64,000 nt of DNA from Thermoleophilia bacterium (GCA_028285405.1 JANQPH010000041.1:1-64000); one strand, 5' to 3'. Shown: positions 15,732-24,202, numbered from the stretch's first letter. The notes: generated from the letters alone by a model not told the origin. Program-made: numbers and translations.

Positions 15732-17300
15732 TCAGGCGTCCTTCTTCAGCGGGATCGCACCGGGGTGGGTCACCGGCCCCGGGTCTCGGTGCTCCGCGCG
15801 GCGGGTCAGGAACACGTAGCCGCACAGGCCGATCACCACCGCCGCGGCGGCGACCTGCATCGACGTCTGCAGCCCCGCGGTGAAGGCCTCCCCGGCCGCC
15901 TCGGTGATCTGGTCGGCCTCGAGCGGCGGGAAGTCGTCGAGGTTGTCCTTGGCCTCTTGGGAGCCCGCGAGGATCCCGTCGATCTCCCGCTGCTCGTCGC
16001 CGGTGAGCCGCCTGCCGCCCTCCTCGGTGATGTCTGCCAGGCGCGAGCGCTCCCGCACGAGCAGCACCGCGCCGACGATCGCGACGCCGAGGCTGCCCGC
16101 GATGTACGAGACCGTGGCGCGCGTTCCGGATGCTGCCCCGACCTTGGTCCGCGGAACGGAGCCCAGGATCGCGCCGACGATCGCGATCGCCCCGAACGCC
16201 TGGGCGACGCCGAAGAAGGCGAAGATCCCCATGAGGACGGCGTCGCTCGTGTTCGCGTCGGCGAACGAGATCAAGAGCACGGCCAGCGCGAGCGCCAGGT
16301 TGCCGAAGACGAGCGGCCCCGCGGTGCCGTGCTTCTTGATGAGCTTCGGCACGAACCGGGACGTGATGATGAACGCGATCGGCCAGGGCAGCAGCCGCAG
16401 CGCGGCCTCGGTCGCCGAGAAGCCCTGGATGTCCTGAAGGAAGATCGCCATCACGAATGGGAACGCGTAGAGGGCGAGGAAGAACCCGAAGAGCGCCGAG
16501 TTGGCTCCGAGGAACCTGAGGTTGCGCGCGAAGACGTCCAGCTCGATCAGGGGGACCCTCGCGCGCCGCTCGACGAGCCAGAACGCCACGAACGGGACGA
16601 CCGAGGCGACGATCAGCCCGATCGTGAGCGGCGACTCCCAGCCCCAGGCGTCCGCCTGGATGACGCCGACCATGAGCATCAGGGTCCCGCCCGTGATGAG
16701 CGCGACGCCGGGGACGTCGATCCGGCCCTCGGCGTCGGGGTCCGAGGACTCCTCCAGGAGCACCCACGACAGGACGATGCCGACGAGCATGATCGGGACG
16801 TTGACCAGGAAGACCGCGCGCCAGTCGAGCAGGTCGATGAGCGCGCCGTACCCGATCGGGCCGAGTGCCATGCCGACTCCGGCGATCGTCGCCCAGAGTC
16901 CGATGGCGCTCGCCATCCTCTCCTTCGGGGCAGCTGCGGTGATCAGGGAGAGCGACAGCACGTAGAGGCCGGCGCCGCCGACGCCCTGCACGACGCGTCC
17001 GAGGATCAGGACGATGTCGTCCGGGGCGATTCCGCAGATCAGCGAGCCGATGGCGAAGATCGCCATGCTCGCGACGAGGAGCAGCCGGCGGCCGAAGATG
17101 TCGCCGAAGCGACCGACGAGAATCACGCTCGCGGCGACCGCCAGCAGGTACGCGGACAGCACCCACTGGAGCGCGGCGAACGACGTATCGAGGTCGGCCT
17201 GGATCGTCGGCAGCGCGACGACGACGCCGAACCCGTCGATGGTCATCATCAGCACCGCGATCAGCGGGCCGGAGGCCGTGACGATCAGGCGGTCGCGCAC
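15732..17300 (-). CDS. MFS drug-exporter family (DHA2) transporter
   Basis: A 522-residue, probably 14-helix MFS transporter of the EmrB/QacA (DHA2) group. Helix 1 ends in Met-Thr-Ile-Asp-Gly-Phe-Gly-Val-Val-Val-Ala-Leu-Pro-Thr-Ile. Then come Leu-Gln-Trp-Val-Leu-Ser-Ala-Tyr, motif A Gly-Arg-Phe-Gly-Asp-Ile-Phe-Gly-Arg-Arg, and a motif C-like Gly-Pro-Ile-Gly-Tyr. A periplasmic segment near residues 435-480 is acidic and longer than usual. The GTG at 17300 sits 8 nt after a TAGGGT box. Divergent from dinB over 71 bp, so the two promoters are back to back. Substrate unknown. Confidence 0.85.
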   Translation of the reverse strand: MRDRLIVTASGPLIAVLMMTIDGFGVVVALPTIQADLDTSFAALQWVLSAYLLAVAASVILVGRFGDIFGRRLLLVASMAIFAIGSLICGIAPDDIVLILGRVVQGVGGAGLYVLSLSLITAAAPKERMASAIGLWATIAGVGMALGPIGYGALIDLLDWRAVFLVNVPIMLVGIVLSWVLLEESSDPDAEGRIDVPGVALITGGTLMLMVGVIQADAWGWESPLTIGLIVASVVPFVAFWLVERRARVPLIELDVFARNLRFLGANSALFGFFLALYAFPFVMAIFLQDIQGFSATEAALRLLPWPIAFIITSRFVPKLIKKHGTAGPLVFGNLALALAVLLISFADANTSDAVLMGIFAFFGVAQAFGAIAIVGAILGSVPRTKVGAASGTRATVSYIAGSLGVAIVGAVLLVRERSRLADITEEGGRRLTGDEQREIDGILAGSQEAKDNLDDFPPLEADQITEAAGEAFTAGLQTSMQVAAAAVVIGLCGYVFLTRRAEHRDPGPVTHPGAIPLKKDA

Positions 17301-17308
17301 AGGTGCGG

Positions 17309-17314
17309 ACCCTA
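17309..17314 (-). promoter_or_regulatory. TAGGGT -10 element (minus strand), leaderless start
   Basis: On the minus strand TAGGGT is followed by 8 nt and then the GTG of the MFS gene at 17300. No ribosome site. Confidence 0.45.
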
Positions 17315-17358
17315 GACCGGGCAGGGGCTGCCGCGCGTGTGACGGAACGGGCGTTCGT

Positions 17359-17364
17359 TAGCCT
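17359..17364 (+). promoter_or_regulatory. TAGCCT -10 element of dinB, leaderless start
   Basis: TAGCCT ends 7 nt before the dinB ATG at 17372, and a TGTGAC -35-like hexamer lies about 15-16 bp upstream. No ribosome site and no recognisable SOS box. Confidence 0.45.
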
Positions 17365-17371
17365 GGGACCC

Positions 17372-18616
17372 ATGGCCGCGAGCCCGGCGATCCTGCACGC
17401 CGACCTCGACGCGTTCTACGCGTCGGTCGAGCAGCTGCTCGATCCGAGCCTTCGCGGCAAGCCGATCGCGGTCGGCGGCGGGGTGGTGCTCGCCGCGTCC
17501 TACGAGGCGAAGCGCCACGGCGTCTCGAGCGGGATGCCGGCGGGGCGCGCCAGGGAGCGCTGCCCCGGGCTCGAGTTCGTCGGCGGCCACTTCGCCGAGT
17601 ACCGGCGCCTCGGAGACCAGGTGATGGCGATCCTCGGGGACTTCACCGACCTCGTGCAGCGGATCTCGATCGACGAGGCGTTCATGGACGTCGGCGGGTC
17701 ACGCCGGCTGTTCGGCGAGCCGGCGCAGATCGCGCGGACGATCCGTGCTCGGGTGCGCGAGGAGGTCGGGCTGCCGATCTCGATCGGCGCGGCCGGAACC
17801 CGGCACCTGGCCAAGATCGCGTCGCAGGTGGCAAAGCCGGACGGTCTCGTCGTCGTCGAGGTTGGGCGCGAGCGCGAGTTCCTCGATCCGCTGCCGGTCA
17901 GCCTCGTCTGGGGGGTGGGCCCGGCGACCGAGGCGCGGCTGGCCAGTGCAGGGATCACCACCATCGGCCAGCTGTCGGACACGTCTCCGTCGGTGCTCGC
18001 CAAGCTCGTCGGTGGGGGGCTCGGATCCCGCTTGCGCTTGCTCGCCAACGACGAGGACCCACGCGTCGTTCGCTCGGGTGGGAGGGGGAGGTCCGTCGGC
18101 GCCCAGTCCGCCCTCGGCCGCGTGGCGCCGACGGCGGAGCTGCGCGCGGAGGTCCTCGGCCACCTGGCCGACCGGGTCGCGGGCCGGCTTCGCAAGGCCG
18201 ATCGCGCGGGGCGCACCGTGACCGTCCGGGTTCGGTTTCCGGGAATGCGGAGCGTCACCAGGTCGCTCACGGTCGAGGAGCCGGTGGCGTCGACGCTGAC
18301 CCTGCGCGAGGTCTCCGAGCAGCTCGTCGCCCAGGCCCTGACCGACAACGGCGGCGAGTGGGAGGTGACGCTGCTGGGGATCTCGGTCTCCAACCTGATC
18401 GAGCAGGCGTCCGTGCAGCTCGAGCTGCCGGTCGCCGACGACGACCCGCACCGGACGGGATCGCCGACCGGCGCTGCGCGGCTGGCGCTCGACCGCTCCG
18501 TCGACGCGGTGCGCGAGCGGTTCGGGACGGGGTCGGTGGCGTACGCGACGCCGGCGTTCTCCGAGCGCGGCGCGGTGCCCGACGAGTTCCGCGAGCTGGC
18601 CGAGCGAGACTCCTGA
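17372..18616 (+). CDS. dinB: DNA polymerase IV (Y-family, DinB)
   Basis: A 414-residue translesion DNA polymerase. Catalytic carboxylates are Asp11 (His-Ala-Asp-Leu-Asp-Ala-Phe-Tyr) and the pair Asp101-Glu102 in Ser-Ile-Asp-Glu-Ala-Phe. The steric-gate region Phe15-Tyr16 and the nucleotide-binding Ala-Ser-Tyr-Glu-Ala-Lys segment are intact. Helix-hairpin-helix thumb and little-finger domains follow (about 175-360). I start at ATG 17372; an upstream in-frame GTG adds 23 residues not seen in the family. The C-terminus has no clear beta-clamp motif that I can point to. It bypasses damaged template bases at reduced fidelity. Confidence 0.93.
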   Translation: MAASPAILHADLDAFYASVEQLLDPSLRGKPIAVGGGVVLAASYEAKRHGVSSGMPAGRARERCPGLEFVGGHFAEYRRLGDQVMAILGDFTDLVQRISIDEAFMDVGGSRRLFGEPAQIARTIRARVREEVGLPISIGAAGTRHLAKIASQVAKPDGLVVVEVGREREFLDPLPVSLVWGVGPATEARLASAGITTIGQLSDTSPSVLAKLVGGGLGSRLRLLANDEDPRVVRSGGRGRSVGAQSALGRVAPTAELRAEVLGHLADRVAGRLRKADRAGRTVTVRVRFPGMRSVTRSLTVEEPVASTLTLREVSEQLVAQALTDNGGEWEVTLLGISVSNLIEQASVQLELPVADDDPHRTGSPTGAARLALDRSVDAVRERFGTGSVAYATPAFSERGAVPDEFRELAERDS

Positions 18617-18776
18617 GCTTCGGGTGCGTGGGCACGTGGACCCCACGGGGTCGTCCGGTGGGGCTGCCCGCCACGTATCCGGTCGGTGTCGCCGGGGTTG
18701 GATGCCTGGCGCCGCCGGTGGGCGGCAGGAGAGAATGGGCACACGAGGCCAACGCGATCGAGCGAACGGAGGCAGC

Positions 18777-19208
18777 ATGGCGGCAGAACGACGGGCAGAG
18801 GTGACCTGGCGGGGCGAGCTCCTCACGGGTCAGGGGACGATCACGAGCGTCGGCAGCGGGGCGTTCGGCCCGCTGGACGTGACCTGGCCATCGCGCGCCG
18901 AGGACTCTGACGGCCGCACCAGCCCCGAGGAGCTGATCGCCGCCGCGCATGCGTCCTGCTACTGCATGGCGCTGTCGAACGGCCTGACCAAGGGCGGCAA
19001 CCCGCCCGAGGAGCTGCGCGCGTCGGCGACCGTGACGCTGGTCCCGGGGACGGGCATCACCAGCTCGGCCCTGACCGTTGTCGGGAGGGTGCCGGGAATC
19101 GACGCCGCCGGGTTCCAGGCGGCGGCGGAGGCCGCCAAGGACGGCTGTCCGGTCTCGGGGGCGCTGACGGGCAACGTCGAGCTCTCGGTCGAGGCGACCC
19201 TCGAGTAG
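18777..19208 (+). CDS. OsmC-family peroxiredoxin
   Basis: A 143-residue OsmC/Ohr-superfamily protein that would reduce organic hydroperoxides with two cysteines. ATG 18777 has GGAGG 4 bases before it. Reactive-site candidates are Cys61 (with Cys63, in Ala-His-Ala-Ser-Cys-Tyr-Cys) and Cys124 (Asp-Gly-Cys-Pro-Val-Ser). The order His-Ala-Ser-C and the Pro-Glu-Glu-Leu-Ile-Ala-Ala-Ala start match the OsmC rather than the Ohr branch. Monocistronic, ended by a hairpin. No OhrR-type regulator nearby. Confidence 0.88.
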   Translation: MAAERRAEVTWRGELLTGQGTITSVGSGAFGPLDVTWPSRAEDSDGRTSPEELIAAAHASCYCMALSNGLTKGGNPPEELRASATVTLVPGTGITSSALTVVGRVPGIDAAGFQAAAEAAKDGCPVSGALTGNVELSVEATLE

Positions 19209-19218
19209 CAGTCCGGGC

Positions 19219-19248
19219 CGACCCTCGGCCGCCTCGGGCCGGGGGTCG
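19219..19248 (+). terminator. Hairpin after the OsmC gene
   Basis: CGACCCTCGGCC pairs with GGCCGGGGGTCG (12 bp, one T-G wobble) around GCCTCG, 10 bases after the stop. No T-run. Confidence 0.55.
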
Positions 19249-19301
19249 CGATTCCCGCCGCAGTTGGCGCGATCGGCGAGTACAGGCCCCGTCCAGGCGG
19301 C

Positions 19302-19307
19302 TACGCT
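19302..19307 (+). promoter_or_regulatory. TACGCT -10 element, leaderless start
   Basis: TACGCT ends 7 nt before the GTG at 19315, again with no ribosome site. This geometry is the main reason for choosing that start. Confidence 0.4.
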
Positions 19308-19314
19308 CAGCGGC

Positions 19315-20310
19315 GTGAGCGGTCCGAAGGAGTACGCCGTCAATCCGGGATGGGGGGTCCTGGCCAAGGACCTCGGGTTGTCGCCCTCGGCGGTGCTGCG
19401 CCGCGCCGGGCTGCCCCAGGACCTGTACGTCCGGGGCCCGGAGTGGCTGTCGACCGATCAGTACTTCGCGCTTTGGTCGGCGCTCGAGGAGGAGTTCGGG
19501 GACCGCGATGCCCTGCCGATTCGGATCGGGGAATCGCTGTCCGCCGAAGCATTCGACCCGCCGATCTTCGCCGCGCTCTGCAGCCGCGACCTGAATGGTG
19601 CGGCGGAGCGCATCGCGCGGTTCAAGCGGCTGATCGGGCCGATGCGGGTCGAGATCGAGGTTGCCGAGCACGAGACGACGATCACCTACCGATGGCCCGC
19701 GCACGTGGCACCACCGGTCGGCCTGGCCGCGACCGAGCTCGTGTTCTGGGTGGCCCTCGTTCGTCTGGCGACCCGCACGGCCATCGAGCCGCGGTGGATG
19801 ACCATGCCCGACCCTCCGGCCGACCCCGAGCCGTATCGGCGATACCTCGGCCAGCGGATCGGGCGGGGTGACACGCAGACGGTCGCCTTCGCGGCGGCGG
19901 ACGCCGCGCGACCGTTCATCACGGCGAACGACCGGATGTGGGAGTTCTTCGAGCCCGAGCTGCGGCGGCGCCTGTCCGAGCTCGAGGCCAGGTCGTCGAC
20001 GACCGAGCGCGTTCGGGCGGCGTTGCTCGAGCTGCTGCCCGCGGGGGCGCCGGGCGTCGGTTCCGTCGCTCGCGAGCTTGCGATCAGCCCCCGCACGCTC
20101 CAGCGCCGGTTGCGCGAGGAGGGGACGACCTTCCAGTCGACGCTCGATGCGACCCGGGAAGAGCTCGCCCGCCACTACCTGACCAGGTCGAGCGTGTCCG
20201 CCGGCGAGATCTCGTTCCTGCTTGGCTACGAGGACCCCAACTCGTTCTACCGGGCGTTCCATTCCTGGACAGGGCAGACGCCCGCCGGTGCCCGCGCGGC
20301 GGCGGTCTGA
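19315..20310 (+). CDS. AraC-family regulator with arabinose-binding-like N-terminal domain
   Basis: A 331-residue regulator of the OruR/ArgR-type AraC group. Residues about 15-200 match the PF12625-like sensor domain (Gly-Leu-Ser-Pro-x-x-x-Leu-Arg-Arg-Ala-Gly-Leu at the start, Phe-Lys-Arg-Leu-Ile-Gly-Pro later). The C-terminal double HTH includes Val-Ala-Arg-Glu-Leu-Ala-Ile-Ser-Pro-Arg-Thr-Leu-Gln-Arg-Arg-Leu and the second-helix signature Glu-Ile-Ser-Phe-Leu-Leu-Gly-Tyr-Glu-Asp. GTG 19315 is set by the TACGCT box. The next gene, an SDR dehydrogenase 125 bp downstream on the same strand, is the likely target, a pairing common for this family. Confidence 0.88.
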   Translation: MSGPKEYAVNPGWGVLAKDLGLSPSAVLRRAGLPQDLYVRGPEWLSTDQYFALWSALEEEFGDRDALPIRIGESLSAEAFDPPIFAALCSRDLNGAAERIARFKRLIGPMRVEIEVAEHETTITYRWPAHVAPPVGLAATELVFWVALVRLATRTAIEPRWMTMPDPPADPEPYRRYLGQRIGRGDTQTVAFAAADAARPFITANDRMWEFFEPELRRRLSELEARSSTTERVRAALLELLPAGAPGVGSVARELAISPRTLQRRLREEGTTFQSTLDATREELARHYLTRSSVSAGEISFLLGYEDPNSFYRAFHSWTGQTPAGARAAAV

Positions 20311-20434
20311 GCGTGGCGCGATCCGCGACTGGAATGGCGCGGATTCCCAGTGTGAGATCACGCGGGCCGATCTACCGTCCCAGCAGATGAGCGCCGCCCG
20401 ACCGCGGCCGCGACCCCACAAGGAGAAGCTCCCA

Positions 20435-21265
20435 ATGGCGAACACCATCTTGATCACCGGGGCCTCGACCGGCATCGGCCGGGCCACCGCAGAGCTCTTC
20501 GCCGAGCGCGGCTGGAACGTGGTCGCGACGATGCGAACTCCCGAGAACGGCGCCGAGCTCGCGCAGCTCGACAACGTCCTGGTCGAGCGCCTCGACGTGA
20601 CGGATGCCGCGTCGATCGCATCCGCCGTCGCCGCGGCCGTCGATCGGTTCGGCTCGATCGACGTGCTCGTGAACAACGCCGGCTACGGCGCGTATGGGCC
20701 GCTCGAGGCGACATCGTCGGAGAGCATCGAGCGCCAGTTCAACACCAACGTGACCGGGTTGCTCGAGGTCACGAAGGCCGTGCTCCCCGTGATGCGCGCT
20801 CAGCGCAGTGGGGCGATCGTGAACATCTCATCGGTTGGCGGCAAGATCACGCTGCCGCTCGGGACGCTCTACCACGGGACCAAGTGGGCGGTTGAGGGGA
20901 TGTCCGAGGCGCTGTCGTTCGAGCTCGCGCCACTCGGCATCCGGGTGAAGATCGTGGAGCCGGGGGCGATCGCCACCGACTTCGACGGGCGCTCGTTCGA
21001 CTTCAGCAACGACGAGTCGATCGCGGAGTACCAGCCGCTCGTGCAGGGCGTGCTCGGCGCCGTCGAGAGCTTCTTCGCCAACGCGTCCCCGGCGTCGCTG
21101 GTCGCCGAGGTCATCCATGAGGCCGCGACCGACGAGAGCGAGCAGATCCGCTACATCGCGGGCGAGGACGCCAAGCAGATGATCGCGGCGCGCGAGGCCC
21201 ACGGGGACCTGGCCTTCATGGAGATGATGCGCCAGCAGCTCGGGCTCTCGGCCCCGCAGGGCTAG
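20435..21265 (+). CDS. Short-chain dehydrogenase/reductase (SDR)
   Basis: A 276-residue classical SDR. The cofactor motif Thr-Gly-Ala-Ser-Thr-Gly-Ile-Gly is at residues 8-15, Asn-Asn-Ala-Gly at 80-83, catalytic Ser132/Ser133 in Ile-Ser-Ser-Val, and Tyr146-x-x-x-Lys150 in Tyr-His-Gly-Thr-Lys. Residues after the second strand (Met-Arg-Thr-Pro) suggest NADP(H). ATG 20435 has an AAGGAG ribosome site 8 bases before it. Probably controlled by the AraC regulator encoded just upstream. It ends 4 bases inside the convergent deacetylase gene. Substrate unknown. Confidence 0.9.
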   Translation: MANTILITGASTGIGRATAELFAERGWNVVATMRTPENGAELAQLDNVLVERLDVTDAASIASAVAAAVDRFGSIDVLVNNAGYGAYGPLEATSSESIERQFNTNVTGLLEVTKAVLPVMRAQRSGAIVNISSVGGKITLPLGTLYHGTKWAVEGMSEALSFELAPLGIRVKIVEPGAIATDFDGRSFDFSNDESIAEYQPLVQGVLGAVESFFANASPASLVAEVIHEAATDESEQIRYIAGEDAKQMIAAREAHGDLAFMEMMRQQLGLSAPQG

Positions 21266-22437
21266 CCGCCGACCAGCTCCTCGACCGCCATGTCGACGGT
21301 CCTGTTGGCCCGCCGGTCGGCCGCCTCACGGGCGTCGGCCGGCGCCGCCGACGGGGCGTCGGCGCGCAGCGACGTCGTGAGCGGGGAGTCCGAGTGTGCC
21401 GCGGCCCGCTCCAGCCATTCCTCCGGAAGCGCGTCGTCGGGTTCCGCGCGGAGCATCTGGGCCAGGAGCAGCACCCACATACGTGGGGCGAGATCGATGT
21501 TGTACCCGCCACCCGCCATCGACAGCCAGCGGCCCGTGGGCGTCGCGAGCACGATGTCCTCGACGGCGGCGTGCGCGGCCCGAAGGCCGGGGAGCGTGAC
21601 TTCCAGATGGGCGAGGGGGTCGCGATGATGCGGGTCGACGCCCATCTGGCTGACGACCAGGCCGGGCTCGAACTCGCGGACGGCGGGGGCGACCACCTCG
21701 GTGATCGCTCGCAGGTACGGCTCGTCTCCGGACAGGGCGGGGAGCGGGACGTTGACCGAGCTCTTGAAGGCGCCCGCTCCGCCCCGGTCGGCGATCCAGC
21801 CGGTGCCGGGAAAGAGGGTCCGGCCGTTCTCGTGGACGGAGCAGGTCAGGACGCGCGGCTCCTGCCAGAAGATCTCCTCGACGCCGTCGCCGTGGTGGAC
21901 GTCGATGTCGATGTAGGCGACCCGCTCGACCCCGGCGTCGAGCGCGGCTTGGATGGCGACCGCCGCGTCGTTGTAGATGCAGAACCCGTTCGCGCGTTTC
22001 GAGAAGGCGTGGTGCAGCCCACCCGGCGTGAACACGAAGTCGGCGGCCCCGTCGAGCAGCAGCTCGACGCCGAGGACTCCGGCACCGCTGATCTGGAGGC
22101 TCGCCTCGTGCATACCGACGAAGGCGGGGGTGTCGCCCCCGGCGGCAAGCCCCCACAGGGCGGCCTCCGGAGTGTCGCCCGCTCCCGGCTCGGAGCTCAT
22201 GCGCCGAACAGCGTCGACGTAGACCGGGGAGTGCACCCGTGTGATCGCCTCCTCGGGCGCGGGCGGCGCCGAGTGCATGGTGAGGCGAGGGTGCTCGAGG
22301 AGCCCGTACGCCCCGAGCAGGGCCGCGGCCAGCTCGCCCTTGACGGGGTTGATCGGGTGATCGTCCCCGAGGTCGTAGACGACTCCGCTCGAGGAGAGGT
22401 CGACGTAGGCGACCGTGGGAGCGTCCGCGTCGGTCAT
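21262..22437 (-). CDS. Histone-deacetylase-superfamily amidohydrolase (AcuC-like)
   Basis: A 391-residue zinc deacetylase of the HDAC/acetoin-utilisation superfamily. The active-site His pair is His142-His143 (Gly-Gly-Leu-His-His). Zinc ligands are Asp179 and His181 (Tyr-Ile-Asp-Ile-Asp-Val-His-His-Gly-Asp-Gly) and Asp268 (Gln-Met-Gly-Val-Asp-Pro). The transition-state Tyr is Tyr312 in Gly-Gly-Gly-Tyr. All catalytic residues are present. Bacterial members remove acyl groups from proteins such as acetyl-CoA synthetase (AcuC) or from polyamines; which applies is not decided here, and no acetoin or acs gene is adjacent. It is divergent from the FAD monooxygenase over 44 bp. Confidence 0.88.
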   Translation of the reverse strand: MTDADAPTVAYVDLSSSGVVYDLGDDHPINPVKGELAAALLGAYGLLEHPRLTMHSAPPAPEEAITRVHSPVYVDAVRRMSSEPGAGDTPEAALWGLAAGGDTPAFVGMHEASLQISGAGVLGVELLLDGAADFVFTPGGLHHAFSKRANGFCIYNDAAVAIQAALDAGVERVAYIDIDVHHGDGVEEIFWQEPRVLTCSVHENGRTLFPGTGWIADRGGAGAFKSSVNVPLPALSGDEPYLRAITEVVAPAVREFEPGLVVSQMGVDPHHRDPLAHLEVTLPGLRAAHAAVEDIVLATPTGRWLSMAGGGYNIDLAPRMWVLLLAQMLRAEPDDALPEEWLERAAAHSDSPLTTSLRADAPSAAPADAREAADRRANRTVDMAVEELVGG

Positions 22438-22444
22438 CGCGACC

Positions 22445-22450
22445 TATTGT
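22445..22450 (+). promoter_or_regulatory. TATTGT -10 element shared by divergent genes
   Basis: TATTGT precedes the plus-strand monooxygenase GTG at 22482 by about 31 nt, with GGGAGG as ribosome site. The same bases read CACAAT on the minus strand, ending 7 nt before the deacetylase ATG. One hexamer may serve both directions. Confidence 0.3.
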
Positions 22451-22481
22451 GCTCCTTCGTCGCGACGATCGGGAGGGCGCC

Positions 22482-23543
22482 GTGAGGGTCGTCGTCGCCG
22501 GCGGCGGGATGATCGGCCTGGCCGTCGCCCGTCTGCTCGGCCAGCGCGGGATCGAGCCCGTCGTGCTCGAGCGCCGCCCGGTGGGTCCGCCGCCGACCCA
22601 TCCGTTCATGCTCGGCTACCACGGCTACCCCGCCGTCGAGGACATGGGCGTGATGGACGAGGTCCGCTCGCTGGGCTGGGACGTCAGCGACGGAGCGAGG
22701 TCGATCGGCGTCTCGATGAGCTTCCTCGACTTCGTCGAGATCGTCGGGCGCGGAGTTCCGGTCGAGCACGAGCACACGATCGTCGACCTGGTCCGCGCCG
22801 ACGGACGGGTCGTCGGCGTCCTTGTGGATGGACCCGACGGGCGGACCACGGTCGAGAGCGACCTAGTGATCGCCGCCGACGGCGTCCGATCGCGCGTCCG
22901 CGACATGGCGGGCATCGAGTCTCGCGACGAGAGCCGGGGTGAGGGTGGCTTTGCCTTCGTCAGCCCGTCGGTGATCGACCGTCCATTCGCGATGCGGTTC
23001 ACGAGCGATGGCGGCGTCGTGATCGGGGTCGGCTGGCCGACCGGCTCGGCCGGTTGGTGGACGATCGACAAGATCGGGCGAGAGGCGGCGATGGCCCCGG
23101 GCATCGACGCGTTCAAGGCGGCCTATGCGGCGCTGCTGCCGGAGGCCGCGGGCGCGGTCGAGGGCCTGACCTCGTGGGAGCAGGTGCACTACGGCGAGCC
23201 GATGGTGCTGACGTGCCCGAGGTGGTGGGTGCCGGGCGTCGTCGCGATCGGCGACGCGGCACATTTCTTCTCGCCCGAGACCGGTGCGTCCGGCGGGCTC
23301 GGCCTCGGCGACGCCCACGCCCTCGCCGAGGCGATCGTTCGCAACCCCGACGACGCCGACGGGGCCTGCGCGATGTTCGCGGCGTGGCGTGAGCCCATCG
23401 TCCGTCCGCTCGAGGCCGCCGATCCGTCGAGGGCGCAGCGGCGCGCCGCCGCCGGTGGGGGCGCGCGCCGCCCCGAGGAGCACTGGCCGCCGCTCACGGC
23501 GTCCTCGGGCTCGGGTGAGGATGGCCCCCCGCGGCGCGCATAG
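22482..23543 (+). CDS. FAD-dependent monooxygenase (PHBH-like)
   Basis: A 353-residue flavoprotein monooxygenase, paralogous to the one at 8535-9545. GTG 22482 is set by GGGAGG with a 5-base spacer. The Rossmann motif Val-Ala-Gly-Gly-Gly-Met-Ile-Gly starts at residue 5. The DG motif is Val-Ile-Ala-Ala-Asp-Gly-Val-Arg-Ser, and the GD motif is intact: Ile-Gly-Asp-Ala-Ala-His-Phe-Phe-Ser-Pro-Glu-Thr-Gly-Ala-Ser-Gly-Gly-Leu. The C-terminus ends in a Pro/Arg/Gly-rich low-complexity tail after Glu-Glu-His-Trp-Pro-Pro, a block shared with the paralog. Substrate unknown. Confidence 0.82.
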   Translation: MRVVVAGGGMIGLAVARLLGQRGIEPVVLERRPVGPPPTHPFMLGYHGYPAVEDMGVMDEVRSLGWDVSDGARSIGVSMSFLDFVEIVGRGVPVEHEHTIVDLVRADGRVVGVLVDGPDGRTTVESDLVIAADGVRSRVRDMAGIESRDESRGEGGFAFVSPSVIDRPFAMRFTSDGGVVIGVGWPTGSAGWWTIDKIGREAAMAPGIDAFKAAYAALLPEAAGAVEGLTSWEQVHYGEPMVLTCPRWWVPGVVAIGDAAHFFSPETGASGGLGLGDAHALAEAIVRNPDDADGACAMFAAWREPIVRPLEAADPSRAQRRAAAGGGARRPEEHWPPLTASSGSGEDGPPRRA

Positions 23544-23633
23544 CTCGATCAGAAAGCGGGAATCTGTAAAGCCTGCGTGCGCCTCGGGCCATGGTGTGCG
23601 AGAAGAGGCCCCGACCAGGCGAGGACGGAATCG

Positions 23634-24185
23634 ATGGCTCCAAACGAATCGGCGGCGCGGCGCGGGCTGCTCGGGCTCGCGACCCTCGGAGCGATCGTCG
23701 CGGCGGCGCTGCTCGTCGCACCGGCGGGGGCCCAGGCCGCGCCCGGCTGCGCGAGCGCCGATGCGCTGTCGGTCGGTGTCAAGAAGAAGGAGGCGGCCTT
23801 TCGCTGCCTCCTGAACAAGGAGCGCACGAAGCGTGACTTGCCCGCGCTCACGTGGCGGGTGACGCTCGCCCGGGGTGCCCGCCGAAGCAACGCGCTGATG
23901 CTGCGCTGCCGGTCTTTCTCGCACACGCCGTGCGGGGAGTCGCCGGCTGCGAGCGTGCGCAAGAGCGGCTACCGGGGCCGCTTCAGCGGCGAGAACATCG
24001 CATGGGGGACGGGCCGGCTGGGCACGGCGCGCTCGACGTTCCGCAGCTGGATGAGGTCCCGGGGTCACCGCAAGGCGATGCTGAACCCCCGCGCCCGGGC
24101 GGCCGGCGTTGCCGTCAGGCACCGCCAGCGGTTCCAGGGCTACTCGGGGGCGAGCGTCTGGACGCTCTCGCTCGGCGCGCGCTGA
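23634..24185 (+). CDS. Secreted CAP/SCP-domain protein
   Basis: A 183-residue exported CAP-superfamily (SCP/PR-1-like) protein. Residues 1-33 form a signal peptide ending Ala-Gln-Ala-Ala. The mature part shows Leu-Leu-Asn-Lys-Glu-Arg-x-x-x-x-Leu-Pro-Ala-Leu, the Phe-Ser-His motif, Gly-Glu-Asn-Ile-Ala-Trp-Gly, and Trp-Met-x-Ser-x-Gly-His-Arg-x-x-Met-Leu-Asn-Pro. These are the CAP1-CAP3 signatures with the two cavity histidines. Bacterial members are extracellular and poorly characterised. ATG 23634 has GAGG 9 bases upstream. A methyltransferase gene follows after 17 bases. Confidence 0.85.
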   Translation: MAPNESAARRGLLGLATLGAIVAAALLVAPAGAQAAPGCASADALSVGVKKKEAAFRCLLNKERTKRDLPALTWRVTLARGARRSNALMLRCRSFSHTPCGESPAASVRKSGYRGRFSGENIAWGTGRLGTARSTFRSWMRSRGHRKAMLNPRARAAGVAVRHRQRFQGYSGASVWTLSLGAR

Positions 24186-24202
24186 GCGGGCCCGACCCAC
24201 GG

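Noticed and set aside
15625-17373. Second minus-strand frame overlapping the DHA2 transporter
   Set aside because: Out-of-frame, Arg-rich translation of the same strand; the transporter in the other frame has all MFS motifs.
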